From Microtetraspora niveoalba (lineage in GTDB: Bacteria > Actinomycetota > Actinomycetes > Streptosporangiales > Streptosporangiaceae): a stretch of 64,000 bases of DNA. The stretch is taken from NCBI RefSeq assembly GCF_001570405.1, contig NZ_BBYM01000042.1, positions 1 through 64,000 of the forward strand, written 5' to 3'. Position 1 is the stretch's first letter. Every line of letters starts with the position of its first letter. Positions 25,379 through 35,780 of this stretch are shown in pieces. Made by a program: the position numbers and the translations under genes. The notes under the pieces are model-generated. The model did no database searches. It saw only the letters and a program-made list of their open reading frames with translations, and was not told the origin of the DNA.

Positions 25379-26661
25379 TGCTCGACGCCCTTCTGCACGC
25401 TCGCGGCGACCGCCTCGGGGTCGGTCTGGCCCGCGAGCATCTTCTGCAGTTCGTCCCGGAAGATCGCGTCACCGTTCGGCTGGCCGTACCGGAAGTCGAC
25501 GAGCAGCGTGTACGGCGCGCCGTTGCCGGCGTAGTTCTTGGCCATCTCGGCCAGCAGCGGGTCCGACGGCGTGACGCCGGGGACCGCGGAGAGTTGCTTC
25601 AGCTCGGACGCGTAGAGCTGCCCGAACTCCGGCGTCGCCATCCACTTGACCAGTTCGAGCGCCTCGGCCTGGTGGGCCGACTTGGCGTTGACGCCGAACG
25701 AGCCGTCGGCCCAGCCCGGCGTGACGGGCGTGGTCGCCGGGGAGCCGGGCGGCGGCGGCACCTGGAAGACGCCGATCTCCAGGCTCGGGTCGGCCTTGAG
25801 CACGGGCGCCAGGTCGAACGTGCCCGTCGGGTACATCGCGGCCTTCCCGGTGACGAACAGCGCCTGGACGTCGGGGATCTTGACCGCGACCACGTCCTTG
25901 GGGAAGTACGGCTCCAGGTCCTTGACCAGCTTGACGGAGGCGGTGAAGTCGGGGTCGGTGAACTTCTTCTGTCCGCCGAGCACGGCGTCCCGGAACGCGT
26001 TGCCGCCGTAACGGGCGTTGCCGAAGATCTCGTGGACGATCGGCAGCGTCCAGGTGGCGTCGGGGCCGGCCGCGACGGCGAACGGGGTGATGCCGGCCGC
26101 CTTCAGCTTCTTGGCCGCCGCGATCATGTCGTCCCACGTGGCGGGCGGCTGGATGCCGTTGTCGCCGAACAGCTTCTTGTTGTAGAGAACCTGGAGCGTC
26201 TGGTACGCGAACGGCACGCCGTAGATCTTGCCGTCCTCGTGGCCCTTGGCGCCCTCCAGCAGCTTGGCGTCGAAGCCCGACAGCGCGTCCACCTTGCCGT
26301 CCAACGGCAGGAGCTGGCCCGCCTCGACCAGCGGCTGGAGCCCGCCGTACGCCCGGAGCTGGGCGACGTCCGGCCCTCCGCTGCCGGACAGGCCGGTCGC
26401 CAGGATGTTGTTGTACTCGGTGGCCTGGAACGGCTTGAACTCGACGTGGATCTTCGGGTGCGACTCCTCGAACTTGGCGAGGATCTTCTCGTACGCCTTG
26501 ACGTCCTCCACCCGCCACGACCACAGACTCAGCGTGACCTTGCCGGCGTCCGCCTCGCCGCCCCCGCCGGACGTGCCCTCGGACGCGCCGCCGCCGGGCG
26601 CGCACGCCGCCAGCGCCACCGCGAGCACTCCGATCGCCCCCGCGATCCACTTTCTCTTCAT
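25357..26661 (-). CDS. Sugar-binding lipoprotein of the ABC importer
   Basis: This 434-residue extracellular solute-binding protein has a lipoprotein signal ending LAVALAAC, with Cys near residue 20 as the lipidation site (substrate of the Lgt encoded at 10336-11232). A Gly/Ser linker and a type-1 sugar-binding fold follow: VTLSLWSWRVEDVKAYEKIL, then GPDVAQLRAYGGLQPL, then WADGSFGVNAKS. Its ATG overlaps the murQ stop as ATGA. N-acetylmuramic acid or a related cell-wall sugar is inferred from context only. Confidence 0.87.
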   Translation of the reverse strand: MKRKWIAGAIGVLAVALAACAPGGGASEGTSGGGGEADAGKVTLSLWSWRVEDVKAYEKILAKFEESHPKIHVEFKPFQATEYNNILATGLSGSGGPDVAQLRAYGGLQPLVEAGQLLPLDGKVDALSGFDAKLLEGAKGHEDGKIYGVPFAYQTLQVLYNKKLFGDNGIQPPATWDDMIAAAKKLKAAGITPFAVAAGPDATWTLPIVHEIFGNARYGGNAFRDAVLGGQKKFTDPDFTASVKLVKDLEPYFPKDVVAVKIPDVQALFVTGKAAMYPTGTFDLAPVLKADPSLEIGVFQVPPPPGSPATTPVTPGWADGSFGVNAKSAHQAEALELVKWMATPEFGQLYASELKQLSAVPGVTPSDPLLAEMAKNYAGNGAPYTLLVDFRYGQPNGDAIFRDELQKMLAGQTDPEAVAASVQKGVEQWFKPGN

Positions 26662-27605
26662 GAGACTTCCCTTCGGCCGGTAGCCAGTTCGGCGAGCGCC
26701 GCGCGGACCCTGCCGGCGGCCGCCTGTAATGCGATTCGCGCCTCTCCCACGGGGGCATCGGCGAGGAGGCAGACCAGGGCGACCTTCAGGTCCCCCTCTG
26801 CCGCGGTGAGCGTTTCGGCGCACTGCGCCTCGGTCCGGCCGGTCGCCTCTTCGAGGATCGTGACCAGGCGGCCGCGAAGTTTGGCGTTGGTGGCGGTCAC
26901 GTCGACCATGAGGTTCGAGTACGTCCGGCCGAGCCGGATCATGACCGCGGTGGAGAACGCGTTCAGCACGAGCTTCTGCGCGGTTCCGGCCTTCATCCGC
27001 GTCGATCCCGCGATGACCTCGGGGCCGGTGTCGACCGCGACGTGGACGTCGACCTCGTCGCCGAGCGGGGCCCGCGGGTTCGACGACACCAGGACGGTCG
27101 CCGCCCCGGCCGCGCCCGCCGCGCGCAGCGCCCCCGCGACGTACGGCGTGCGCCCGCTGGCCGACAGTCCGATCGCCAGGTCGCCCCCGCCGAGGCCGAG
27201 CGCCTCGGCGGCGCCCGTCGCCTCGTCGTCCTCCACGTTCTCCAGGGCCTGCTCGAAGGCGGCGACGCCGCCCGCGTGGTGCGCGACGACCCATTCGGGG
27301 TCGATCGTGTACGTCGGCACGAGCTCGGCCGCGTCGAGCACCGCGACGCGGCCGGAACTGCCCGCCCCGAAGTAGTGGATCGACCGGCCCTCCCGCAGCG
27401 CGCTCACCCCGAGGTCGACGGCCCTGGCCAGCTCGGGGAGCACGGCGCGGACCGCGGGGGCGACCAGGTGGTCCTCGTCGTTGACGAGCTTCAGCACCTC
27501 GAGGGTCGGAAGGAGGTCGATGTCGAGCGTGCGCGGGTTGGCGCCTTCGGTGGGGGCCGCCACCCTGACCGCCTCGAACTCGTCGTCCGTCACGAAGCTT
27601 TCCAC
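26658..27605 (-). CDS. murQ: N-acetylmuramic acid 6-phosphate etherase
   Basis: This 315-residue SIS-domain lyase cleaves the lactyl ether of MurNAc-6-phosphate to give GlcNAc-6-phosphate and lactate during cell-wall recycling. Family marks are YFGAGSSGRVAVLDAAELVP, LSASGRTPYVAGAL and GSTRMKAGTAQKLVLNAFS, with a conserved Glu in the first. It is the first gene of the operon murQ, binding protein, two permeases, regulator. Its start is preceded by AAAGGAG and a promoter with candidate MurR sites. Confidence 0.93.
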   Translation of the reverse strand: MESFVTDDEFEAVRVAAPTEGANPRTLDIDLLPTLEVLKLVNDEDHLVAPAVRAVLPELARAVDLGVSALREGRSIHYFGAGSSGRVAVLDAAELVPTYTIDPEWVVAHHAGGVAAFEQALENVEDDEATGAAEALGLGGGDLAIGLSASGRTPYVAGALRAAGAAGAATVLVSSNPRAPLGDEVDVHVAVDTGPEVIAGSTRMKAGTAQKLVLNAFSTAVMIRLGRTYSNLMVDVTATNAKLRGRLVTILEEATGRTEAQCAETLTAAEGDLKVALVCLLADAPVGEARIALQAAAGRVRAALAELATGRREVS

Positions 27606-27618
27606 CTCAAAGGAGAAC

Positions 27619-27656
27619 GTGTAGGAAAATTAGTTTCACTGCGAGCCGGGCGTCAA
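27619..27656 (-). promoter_or_regulatory. murQ promoter with candidate MurR-type operator
   Basis: On the minus strand TTGACG (27651-27656), 18 bases, then TAATTT (27627-27632) form a good promoter. GTGTAGGAAAAT (27619-27630) overlaps the -10 region and is followed by GTTTCAC, so the site has GAAA...TTTC dyad character. The same 12-mer recurs exactly at 27720. Binding by the operon's RpiR regulator is inferred. Confidence 0.55.
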
Positions 27657-27719
27657 TACCCGAATTTTTTCCGCCGGTGACGTACAGGTGCCGCGCCGCG
27701 GCGTCTCCTGACTCCTCGC

Positions 27720-27731
27720 GTGTAGGAAAAT
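27720..27731. promoter_or_regulatory. Second copy of GTGTAGGAAAAT
   Basis: This is an exact copy of the 12-mer at 27619-27630, 101 bp away and on the same strand. It is a candidate auxiliary site for the MurR-type regulator, possibly allowing looping. Confidence 0.45.
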
Positions 27732-27781
27732 GTCATGCAAAGTCACCGCGTTGCCTGGAAGTTACTTACATCCAACCCGGA

Positions 27782-27803
27782 CGGTCAACGTTTTTGTTGA
27801 CCG
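27782..27803. promoter_or_regulatory. Perfect inverted repeat CGGTCAAC / GTTGACCG
   Basis: Eight-base exact arms enclose the 6-nt centre GTTTTT. It may be an operator or a small hairpin. It stands alone 50 bp from the second GTGTAGGAAAAT element, with no gene adjacent. Confidence 0.45.
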
Positions 27804-27950
27804 GAGTCTCACGCGGAATCTCACCCGGGCCGCATCCCGGCCGCGGAAGGCCGGCGGCGGACTCGGACCCCACCCCGCCGCCCCGGCCCAGCGTCCCGCC
27901 CCGTCGTCCCGCCCCGTCGTCCCGCCCAGCGTCCCGGCCCGGCGGCGGCC

Positions 27951-28045
27951 GGACCGATCTTCAGGGGCCGACCCGATCTTCAGGGGGTGAACCGGCCTTC
28001 AGGGGGTGAACCGGTCTTCACGGGAAGATCGATCTTCACGGGCGG
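27951..28045. repeat. Five tandem copies of a 19-bp unit
   Basis: Units start at 27951, 27970, 27989, 28008 and 28027 with exact 19-bp period; the consensus is close to GAACCGATCTTCAGGGGGT and TCTTCA (CCTTCA in unit 3) is kept in every unit. The array lies in noncoding DNA. It resembles an iteron or multi-site operator in layout, but 19 bp is not an even number of helical turns, and no replication protein is nearby. Confidence 0.75.
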
Positions 28046-28133
28046 ACCGGAGGCGGGCCGGAGAACCGTAATCCGCCGGTTATCAGACGGACGGCGTGTC
28101 GAGCTTGGACCGTTATCTTCCCTGCGGCACTCT

Positions 28134-28149
28134 TGTGGGATAGCTCACA
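28134..28149. promoter_or_regulatory. CRP-like site TGTGG-N6-TCACA
   Basis: It matches TGTGA-N6-TCACA with one mismatch. It also overlaps a second dyad, GCTCAC-N6-GTGAGC (28143-28160). It lies about 190 bp before the DUF5999 gene. Confidence 0.4.
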
Positions 28150-28224
28150 ACGTGGTGAGCGGAACCCGTGCGGGCGCCCCCGGCCCCTCCCCAGGACCGG
28201 CCGAAACCGTCCTAACGGACTATG

Positions 28225-28238
28225 TCGCCACGTGGCGA
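28225..28238. promoter_or_regulatory. 14-bp perfect palindrome TCGCCACGTGGCGA
   Basis: The palindrome has a CACGTG core and no spacer. It lies between the two CRP-like sites upstream of the DUF5999 gene. It is a candidate operator; the binding protein is unknown. Confidence 0.45.
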
Positions 28239-28264
28239 GCGGGCGGCACACTGGTGTCGTCCAT

Positions 28265-28280
28265 TGTGCTGTTAGTCACA
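28265..28280. promoter_or_regulatory. CRP-like site TGTGC-N6-TCACA
   Basis: It has one mismatch to TGTGA-N6-TCACA and lies 58 bases before the DUF5999 start, a position suited to activation. It is the third CRP-like element in the window. Confidence 0.45.
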
Positions 28281-28338
28281 CCAACCCCAGACGCCCGCCG
28301 CCCCGCGACGGGCGAACGATAGACACGGAGCCCCGGCG

Positions 28339-28539
28339 ATGTGCCCTCATAGCCCGTCCTGTCCGAGCGCGGAAGCGAAGGACCGAGAAGCCGCCCGCAC
28401 CATCGCGGCCCACCCTGAGCAGGGGTGGAGCCTGCTGTGCAACGGCGTCGTCCTCTTCGAGGACACCGGCGAGCTGCTGCCCGACGGCGCGGCCATCGCC
28501 CCGCACCGCCCCACCGACCTGGCCTCCAGCGCCGCCTGA
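28339..28539 (+). CDS. DUF5999 family small protein
   Basis: This 66-residue protein begins MCPHSPSCPSAEAKDREAAR, followed by HPEQGWSLLCNGVVLFEDTG and ELLPDG. The N-terminal Cys/His arrangement (C-P-H, then C, then a later C) suggests a small metal-binding or redox fold. I recognise the pattern as the actinobacterial DUF5999 family, abundant in Streptomyces and relatives and without a known function. It stands alone, preceded by an unusually dense set of putative regulatory elements. Confidence 0.85.
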   Translation: MCPHSPSCPSAEAKDREAARTIAAHPEQGWSLLCNGVVLFEDTGELLPDGAAIAPHRPTDLASSAA

Positions 28540-28621
28540 TCGGTCTCGCGGCCGGGTCACCCGGCTGGCACGCCCAGCCGGGGCCCTCCCCACCATCCGG
28601 AACCCCGCGAACCGGTCCCCT

Positions 28622-29218
28622 TCAGGGTCGTCCGCGCTCCAGCAGCCAGCGGGCCACCTCCTCGCCCACCCGGGCGGGATGCTTCTTCAGGTCGTGTCCC
28701 TCCCCCGGCACCACCACGAGCCGCGCCGCGTCGGACTCCGCCGGGACGCCGAACGGGTCGCGATCCCCGTTGATCACCAGGACGTCCGTACCCGCCTGCC
28801 GCAGCTCCTCGGCCCTGGAACGTTCCGGCTTGCCCGGCGGGTGCAGAGGGAAGGCCAGCGCCACCACCGCGTCCGCGCCCACCGCGCGGGCCGTACGGCA
28901 GGCGACCCGGGCGCCATTGCTCCGCCCGCCCTGCACGAGCGGCAGCCCCGGATGGCCGGCCCGCAGCTCCTCGATCATCGCGATCCACGACTCGTCCTGC
29001 TTCACCGCCGACCCCGGCGCCCGCGCGCCCCTGAGCCGGAACGGCTGGGTCACCCGGGCGACCGTCACCCCGGCGGCCAGCACCGCGTCCCGTACGGCGA
29101 GCAGGTCGGGCGCGTCCACTCCTCCGGACGAACCGTGCGTGAGCACGAGCAGCAGCCACGGGTCGGCCGCCTCGTCGACCTCGGCCGCCCCCGGGCCGTG
29201 CGGCGTCTGAAGTTCCAT
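28622..29218 (-). CDS. Alpha/beta hydrolase, Tex30/KANL3-like
   Basis: This 198-residue alpha/beta-fold protein has an early THGSSGGVDAPDL oxyanion loop, nucleophile elbow GGRSNGARVA (Ser near residue 98), an acid in INGDRDPFG and catalytic His in VPGEGHDLKKHP. It is cytoplasmic, with no signal. It follows the TPR-like gene by 4 bases on the same strand, so the two are co-transcribed. The substrate is unknown; the family is broadly dienelactone-hydrolase-like. Confidence 0.8.
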   Translation of the reverse strand: MELQTPHGPGAAEVDEAADPWLLLVLTHGSSGGVDAPDLLAVRDAVLAAGVTVARVTQPFRLRGARAPGSAVKQDESWIAMIEELRAGHPGLPLVQGGRSNGARVACRTARAVGADAVVALAFPLHPPGKPERSRAEELRQAGTDVLVINGDRDPFGVPAESDAARLVVVPGEGHDLKKHPARVGEEVARWLLERGRP

Positions 29219-29222
29219 CCGG

Positions 29223-29735
29223 TCACGTTATCGAGGGGCGCACGTCCCTCGTGAGGCGGAGCCGCACCTCCTCGGCCAGCGCCGCGTCGGGGTGGGCCAG
29301 ACCGTACCGCCAGACCGTCTCGGCGTCGCCGTCCCGGCCCCGCAGGGGCAGGACGCGGGCGAGCAGCTCGATGGCGAGCGCGCCGGTGCCCGTGTCGGCC
29401 GCGTCGCCCTCCTCGACCGCCCCGGCGAACTCCCCGCAGGCCATGTCGAGGTGGGCGAGGCCGAGCAGCACCCGCAGCCGGGCCGGCTCGGCGACGCCCG
29501 GCACGGACAGGGCGCGCAGCAGGAGGTCGGCGGCCTGTCCCGGCTCGCCGTCCTCCAGCAGCCTCTCGGCCATGCGCTCGGCCACGGCGGACAGCCCCGC
29601 CGCCCCCTCCTCCCGGTCGGGCGCCTCGTCGTCGGCCGCGACCTCCGCGAAGATCGCGGCGGCGGCGTCGAGATCGCCCGCCTCGGCCAGCCCGCGTGCG
29701 CGGTCGATCTGCCGTCCGGGGTCGATGGCCGTCAT
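29223..29735 (-). CDS. TPR-like helical repeat protein
   Basis: This 170-residue, Ala/Leu/Glu-rich helical protein has tetratricopeptide-like units (RARGLAEAGDLDAAAAIFAE, then ERLLEDGEPGQAADLLLRAL, then TVWRYGLAHPDAALAEEVRL). ATG 29735 follows GGAGGG; an upstream in-frame ATG at 29765 lacks one. It probably scaffolds protein contacts. It sits downstream of gcvP (79 bases) and directly ahead of the hydrolase gene. Confidence 0.65.
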   Translation of the reverse strand: MTAIDPGRQIDRARGLAEAGDLDAAAAIFAEVAADDEAPDREEGAAGLSAVAERMAERLLEDGEPGQAADLLLRALSVPGVAEPARLRVLLGLAHLDMACGEFAGAVEEGDAADTGTGALAIELLARVLPLRGRDGDAETVWRYGLAHPDAALAEEVRLRLTRDVRPSIT

Positions 29736-29814
29736 GCCGGGCCCTCCAAAATCGGGGATCGGCAAGATCCTAACGATCGGCGGGCCCGAGCGCTCCGACT
29801 TCTCCCCTCCCGGC

Positions 29815-32685
<2,871 letters not shown>

Positions 32686-32781
32686 GGCAAGCCTCCTGCG
32701 GCGGTCGAGACCTCGGGGGCGCAGGCGTGCGCCCGGTCTCCCCCTCTGTCATCGCGACCAGCCGACCGGCGGCGGGACTAC

Positions 32782-32938
32782 GACCTGAGAGCTTCACCCC
32801 TGAGGGCTTGCACCGTCGGTGAGCACGCCTGGTGGACGTGCTGCTTTCCAGAGTTGCCTCTCCCGCGCGGTACGGGATGCCTGAGAGATTCCGGGGAGGG
32901 TTGCTCCTTCGGCGCCTCTGTGAAGAGGTCTCTCCCGC
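32782..32938 (-). ncRNA. Tandem glycine riboswitch controlling gcvP
   Basis: Read on the minus strand, the first aptamer shows GGGAGAGACC, GGCGCCGAAGGAGCAA, AATCTCTCAGGCA and later GGCAACTCTGGAAAGCAG, the standard conserved parts. A second aptamer follows with CACCGACGGTGCAAGC and GAAGCTCTCAGGTC. About 95 bases separate it from the gcvP start, room for an expression platform. This accounts for most of the 394-bp gap between merR and gcvP. Confidence 0.9.
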
Positions 32939-33079
32939 ACGGGGTCGTCGGCTTTCGTCACTCTACCGCCTACCCCGAGGCGGGATGTTCACCCGGTCAC
33001 CGCGTCTTCGGGTCTCCCCGGGGGCCTCTCATCCGGCCTGCCCGCGCCGGGTCCTGCCACGTGCGGGGCGTACGGCGTC

Positions 33080-33697
33080 TCAGCCGGTCTTGCGTGACTT
33101 CCTGCGGCGGGCCAGCTCGTCGGCCGGATGGTCGGCCTCCGCGTCCGCGCCGGACTCGGCGCGCTCTCCGGGCAGCTCGGCCAGCGAGCCCTCGACCTCG
33201 CGCCAGACGCGCCCGAGGGCGATGCCGAACACTCCCTGGCCGCCCTGGAGCAGGTCGATGACCTCGTCGGCCGACGTGCACTCGTAGACGCTGACGCCGT
33301 CGCTCATCAGAGTGATCTGGGCGAGGTCGTTGACTCCCCTGTCACGCAGATGTTGTACGGCGGTGCGGATCTGCTGGAGCGAGACTCCGGTGTCCAGGAG
33401 GCGCTTCACGACCTTGAGCACGAGGATGTCGCGGAAGCTGTACAGGCGCTGGGAGCCGGATCCGTGCGCGGCTCTTATGGTCGGCAGGACCAGCTCCGTC
33501 CGGGCCCAGTAGTCGAGCTGGCGGTAGGTGATGCCGGCCGCCGCGCAGGCGGTGGGACCGCGGTACCCGATGTCGTCGGGCAGTCTCATGGGTCGCTCGT
33601 CGAACAGCAGGCCCTGCTCACCGGCGCGCTCTCGCGCTGACTGACGGGCCGGATCATGCTGGTCGGCCGCTTTTCCCTCGCCGCTGCTGACCGCCAC
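33080..33697 (-). CDS. MerR-family regulator (Rv1830-like)
   Basis: This 205-residue protein has an N-terminal disordered segment (about 45 residues) and a MerR winged helix: YRGPTACAAAGITYRQLDYW, then GSQRLYSFRDILVLKVVKRL. A C-terminal Glu/Asp/Arg-rich tail follows. GTG 33697 follows GGAGG at good spacing and is preferred over ATG 33721. In mycobacteria the homologue Rv1830 sits in the same gene order beside gcvP. There are no metal-binding Cys, so the usual MerR metal role is unlikely. Confidence 0.85.
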   Translation of the reverse strand: MAVSSGEGKAADQHDPARQSARERAGEQGLLFDERPMRLPDDIGYRGPTACAAAGITYRQLDYWARTELVLPTIRAAHGSGSQRLYSFRDILVLKVVKRLLDTGVSLQQIRTAVQHLRDRGVNDLAQITLMSDGVSVYECTSADEVIDLLQGGQGVFGIALGRVWREVEGSLAELPGERAESGADAEADHPADELARRRKSRKTG

Positions 33698-33848
33698 TGC
33701 GGACCTCCGGCTTTCTCTCATCCCACGGTCTGATCTGGGGGTTCATGAATTACAACCGTGGATTCCCTTGCACCGTAGGACCGGGGGCATCCTCAGTCAA
33801 CGACCCCGCACGGCGCGTCGTGAAGCGTTAATTTCCCGAAATCAACCC

Positions 33849-34349
33849 CTACCCGGCACGGCCGAAGTCCTCGGGAGTGATGTTGTCGAGGAACTCGCGG
33901 AACTTCTCCACCTCGTCCTCCTGGTCGTCCGGCATGCTCACGCCGGCCTCCCTGAGGACGTCCTCGCTGGCGTAGATCGTCGCTCCGGTGCGGAGCGCGA
34001 GCGCGATCGAGTCCGAGGGCCGGGCGCTCACCTCCACCCCGTTGGAGAACACCAGATCCGCGAAGAAGATCTGGTCCCGCAGCGCGACGATGTTGACCGT
34101 GCGAAGGCGCACCCCCAGCGCCTCCAGCACGTCACGGAACAGATCATGAGTGAGCGGGCGCGGCGGCGGTTCCTCCGCCTGGGCGAGCGCGATGGCCGTC
34201 GCCTCGGTCATACCGATCCAGATCGGCAGGTACCGATCGCCGTTCGTCTCCTTCAGGAGGACGATCGGCTGATTGGTGGGCATCTCGACGCGAACCCCCA
34301 CGACCTCCATCTGCAACACGGGCGACTCCGTCTCAAAGTGGCGCGGCAT
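33849..34349 (-). CDS. Bifunctional nuclease (BFN/DUF151) family protein
   Basis: This 166-residue protein contains QMEVVGVRVEMPTNQPIVLL, the YLPIWIGMTEATAIALA segment and VSARPSDSIALALRTG, all hallmarks of the BFN/DUF151 family. A plant member has RNase/DNase activity; the bacterial role is unclear. The position between two merR genes matches Rv1829 in mycobacteria. Confidence 0.92.
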   Translation of the reverse strand: MPRHFETESPVLQMEVVGVRVEMPTNQPIVLLKETNGDRYLPIWIGMTEATAIALAQAEEPPPRPLTHDLFRDVLEALGVRLRTVNIVALRDQIFFADLVFSNGVEVSARPSDSIALALRTGATIYASEDVLREAGVSMPDDQEDEVEKFREFLDNITPEDFGRAG

Positions 34350-34392
34350 ATCACCAGGCCTTCAACGTAACACCCGGAGTGGGTCGGCCCGG

Positions 34393-35049
34393 TCACTGCC
34401 CCAGAACGCGGCGAACACTGCCACGAAGCAACGCACTGTGCAATTCGAGGAGAAGTCCGGATATTTCCCGCGCCGTCTCGTCGGCCTGACCGATCGCGCC
34501 GGGCGCCCGGCGCCGCAGCAGCGGGGCCACCACCTGCTCGACCAGGCTCGCCTCGCGCTCGGCCGCGGCACGGACCAGGCGCAGGTGGCGGGCGTGCAGG
34601 CCGAACCTGGCCAGCGAACCGACGCTGCGGGCGACCTCCAGGGCGTCCGCGTCGTACCAGCGGGCCACGGCGGCGACCAGACCGAAGCTCTCCAGCTCGG
34701 CGAGGGTGTCCTCGTCGATGTCGGCGGCCCGGAGCAGATCCTCGCGGCTGAGCCGCACCGGCGGGGTCTCCTGGGGCAGCGCCCTCGGACGGGCGGCCTG
34801 CTCGTCGAGGTTCTCCTTGATCACCCGGAGTGGGAGGTAGTGGTCACGCTGGGCGGTGAGGATGTAGCGCAGCCGCTCGACGTCCGCGTGGGTGAACTTG
34901 CGGTACCCCGAGGGACTTCGCTGCGGCTCGATGAGCCCTTCGCCCTCCAGGAAACGGATCTTGGAGATCGTCACGTCGGGGAACTCGCCCTGCAGCAGCG
35001 CGAGCACCTCCCCGATGCTCATGAACGCCCGTACCGCCTGCGCGCTCAT
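34393..35049 (-). CDS. ftsR: MerR-family regulator, FtsR/Rv1828-like
   Basis: This is a 218-residue regulator with an N-terminal winged helix (SIGEVLALLQGEFPDVTISK, then RFLEGEGLIEPQRSPSGYRK) and a long helical C-terminal domain. The homologue FtsR in Corynebacterium activates ftsZ. Gene order with the FHA protein upstream and the nuclease downstream equals Rv1827-Rv1828-Rv1829. The symbol is given by orthology and synteny, not by direct evidence. Confidence 0.82.
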   Translation of the reverse strand: MSAQAVRAFMSIGEVLALLQGEFPDVTISKIRFLEGEGLIEPQRSPSGYRKFTHADVERLRYILTAQRDHYLPLRVIKENLDEQAARPRALPQETPPVRLSREDLLRAADIDEDTLAELESFGLVAAVARWYDADALEVARSVGSLARFGLHARHLRLVRAAAEREASLVEQVVAPLLRRRAPGAIGQADETAREISGLLLELHSALLRGSVRRVLGQ

Positions 35050-35074
35050 GACTTACCCGCCCCTCCCTCAGCGA

Positions 35075-35578
35075 TCACTGGCCCCCAAGACCACGCGCGA
35101 AGAACACCAGCCGGAACTTGCCGATCTGCACCTCGTCGCCCCCCGCGAGGGGGAACTCCTCGATGCGCTCCCGGTTGACGTACGTCCCGTTGAGACTGCC
35201 GACGTCGCGGACGGTGAAGTGGCCGCCGCGCCGGTAGAACTCCGCGTGCCTTCTGGACACCGTCACATCGTCCAGGAAAATGTCGCTTTCCGGGTGGCGA
35301 CCCGCCGTGGTGAGATCGCTGTCCAGCAGAAAGCGGCTTCCCGCGTTGGGGCCGCGCATGACGACCAGGAGCGCGGTGCCGGGCGGGAGCTGCTCGATGG
35401 CCGCCCGGTCGGGCAGCAGGGTCTGGCCCGTCTCACTCTCCACGGCCTCCAGGGAGATCGTGGAGGTGGTGTCGAAAGCGGCCGGCGCGGGAGCGCTCAG
35501 CGGAGAACCGCATCTGGAACAGAAACGGGCATCCTCGGGGTTGGCATGACCGCACTGCGTGCAGTAGACGCTGGGCAT
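35075..35578 (-). CDS. garA: FHA-domain regulator, GarA/OdhI-like, with zinc ribbon
   Basis: This is a 167-residue protein. Residues 1-27 form a zinc ribbon (YCTQCGHANPEDARFCSRCG). A short linker carries FDTTSTISLEAVE, aligned with the ETTS segment that PknB/PknG phosphorylate in GarA. The FHA domain (about 65-160) includes RGPNAGSRFLLD, AGRHPESDIFLDDVTVSRRH and VGSLNGTYVNRERI. In mycobacteria and corynebacteria the unphosphorylated protein inhibits 2-oxoglutarate dehydrogenase and tunes glutamate metabolism. The zinc ribbon is absent from mycobacterial GarA, a visible difference. Confidence 0.88.
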   Translation of the reverse strand: MPSVYCTQCGHANPEDARFCSRCGSPLSAPAPAAFDTTSTISLEAVESETGQTLLPDRAAIEQLPPGTALLVVMRGPNAGSRFLLDSDLTTAGRHPESDIFLDDVTVSRRHAEFYRRGGHFTVRDVGSLNGTYVNRERIEEFPLAGGDEVQIGKFRLVFFARGLGGQ

Positions 35579-35780
35579 CGAACGGCTCGGCCTCTCTTAT
35601 GACTTGCTCAGACGGCGAATGCCGCAACTTACGCTGATCACGCACAAAGGTCAAGAAAGCGTGCTCGACACGGACTGACCAACGCTACAGCCCCGCACGG
35701 CCGAAGGTCCATCCCGCCACACCGTTTCCCGCGTCACCGCAGGTCACCTCCCCAAGATTTGTACATGATCGTGAAGATTG

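Larger units (their letters stand above)
27606..28338. other. 733-bp noncoding, regulatory-looking region
   Basis: No convincing gene lies between murQ and the DUF5999 gene. The region holds the murQ promoter, a second GTGTAGGAAAAT element, a perfect hairpin (27782-27803), a Pro/Arg-coding-like CCGTCGTCCCGCC repeat tract (about 27890-27935), a five-unit 19-bp tandem array (27951-28045), two CRP-like sites and a CACGTG-centred palindrome. Short open frames across it follow the repeats and look accidental. Confidence 0.6.

Noticed and set aside
27677-28322. Overlapping plus-strand frames of 86-111 codons in the murQ-DUF5999 gap
   Set aside because: They follow simple CCGTCGTCCC repeats and the 19-bp array, lack ribosome-binding sites and show no protein pattern.
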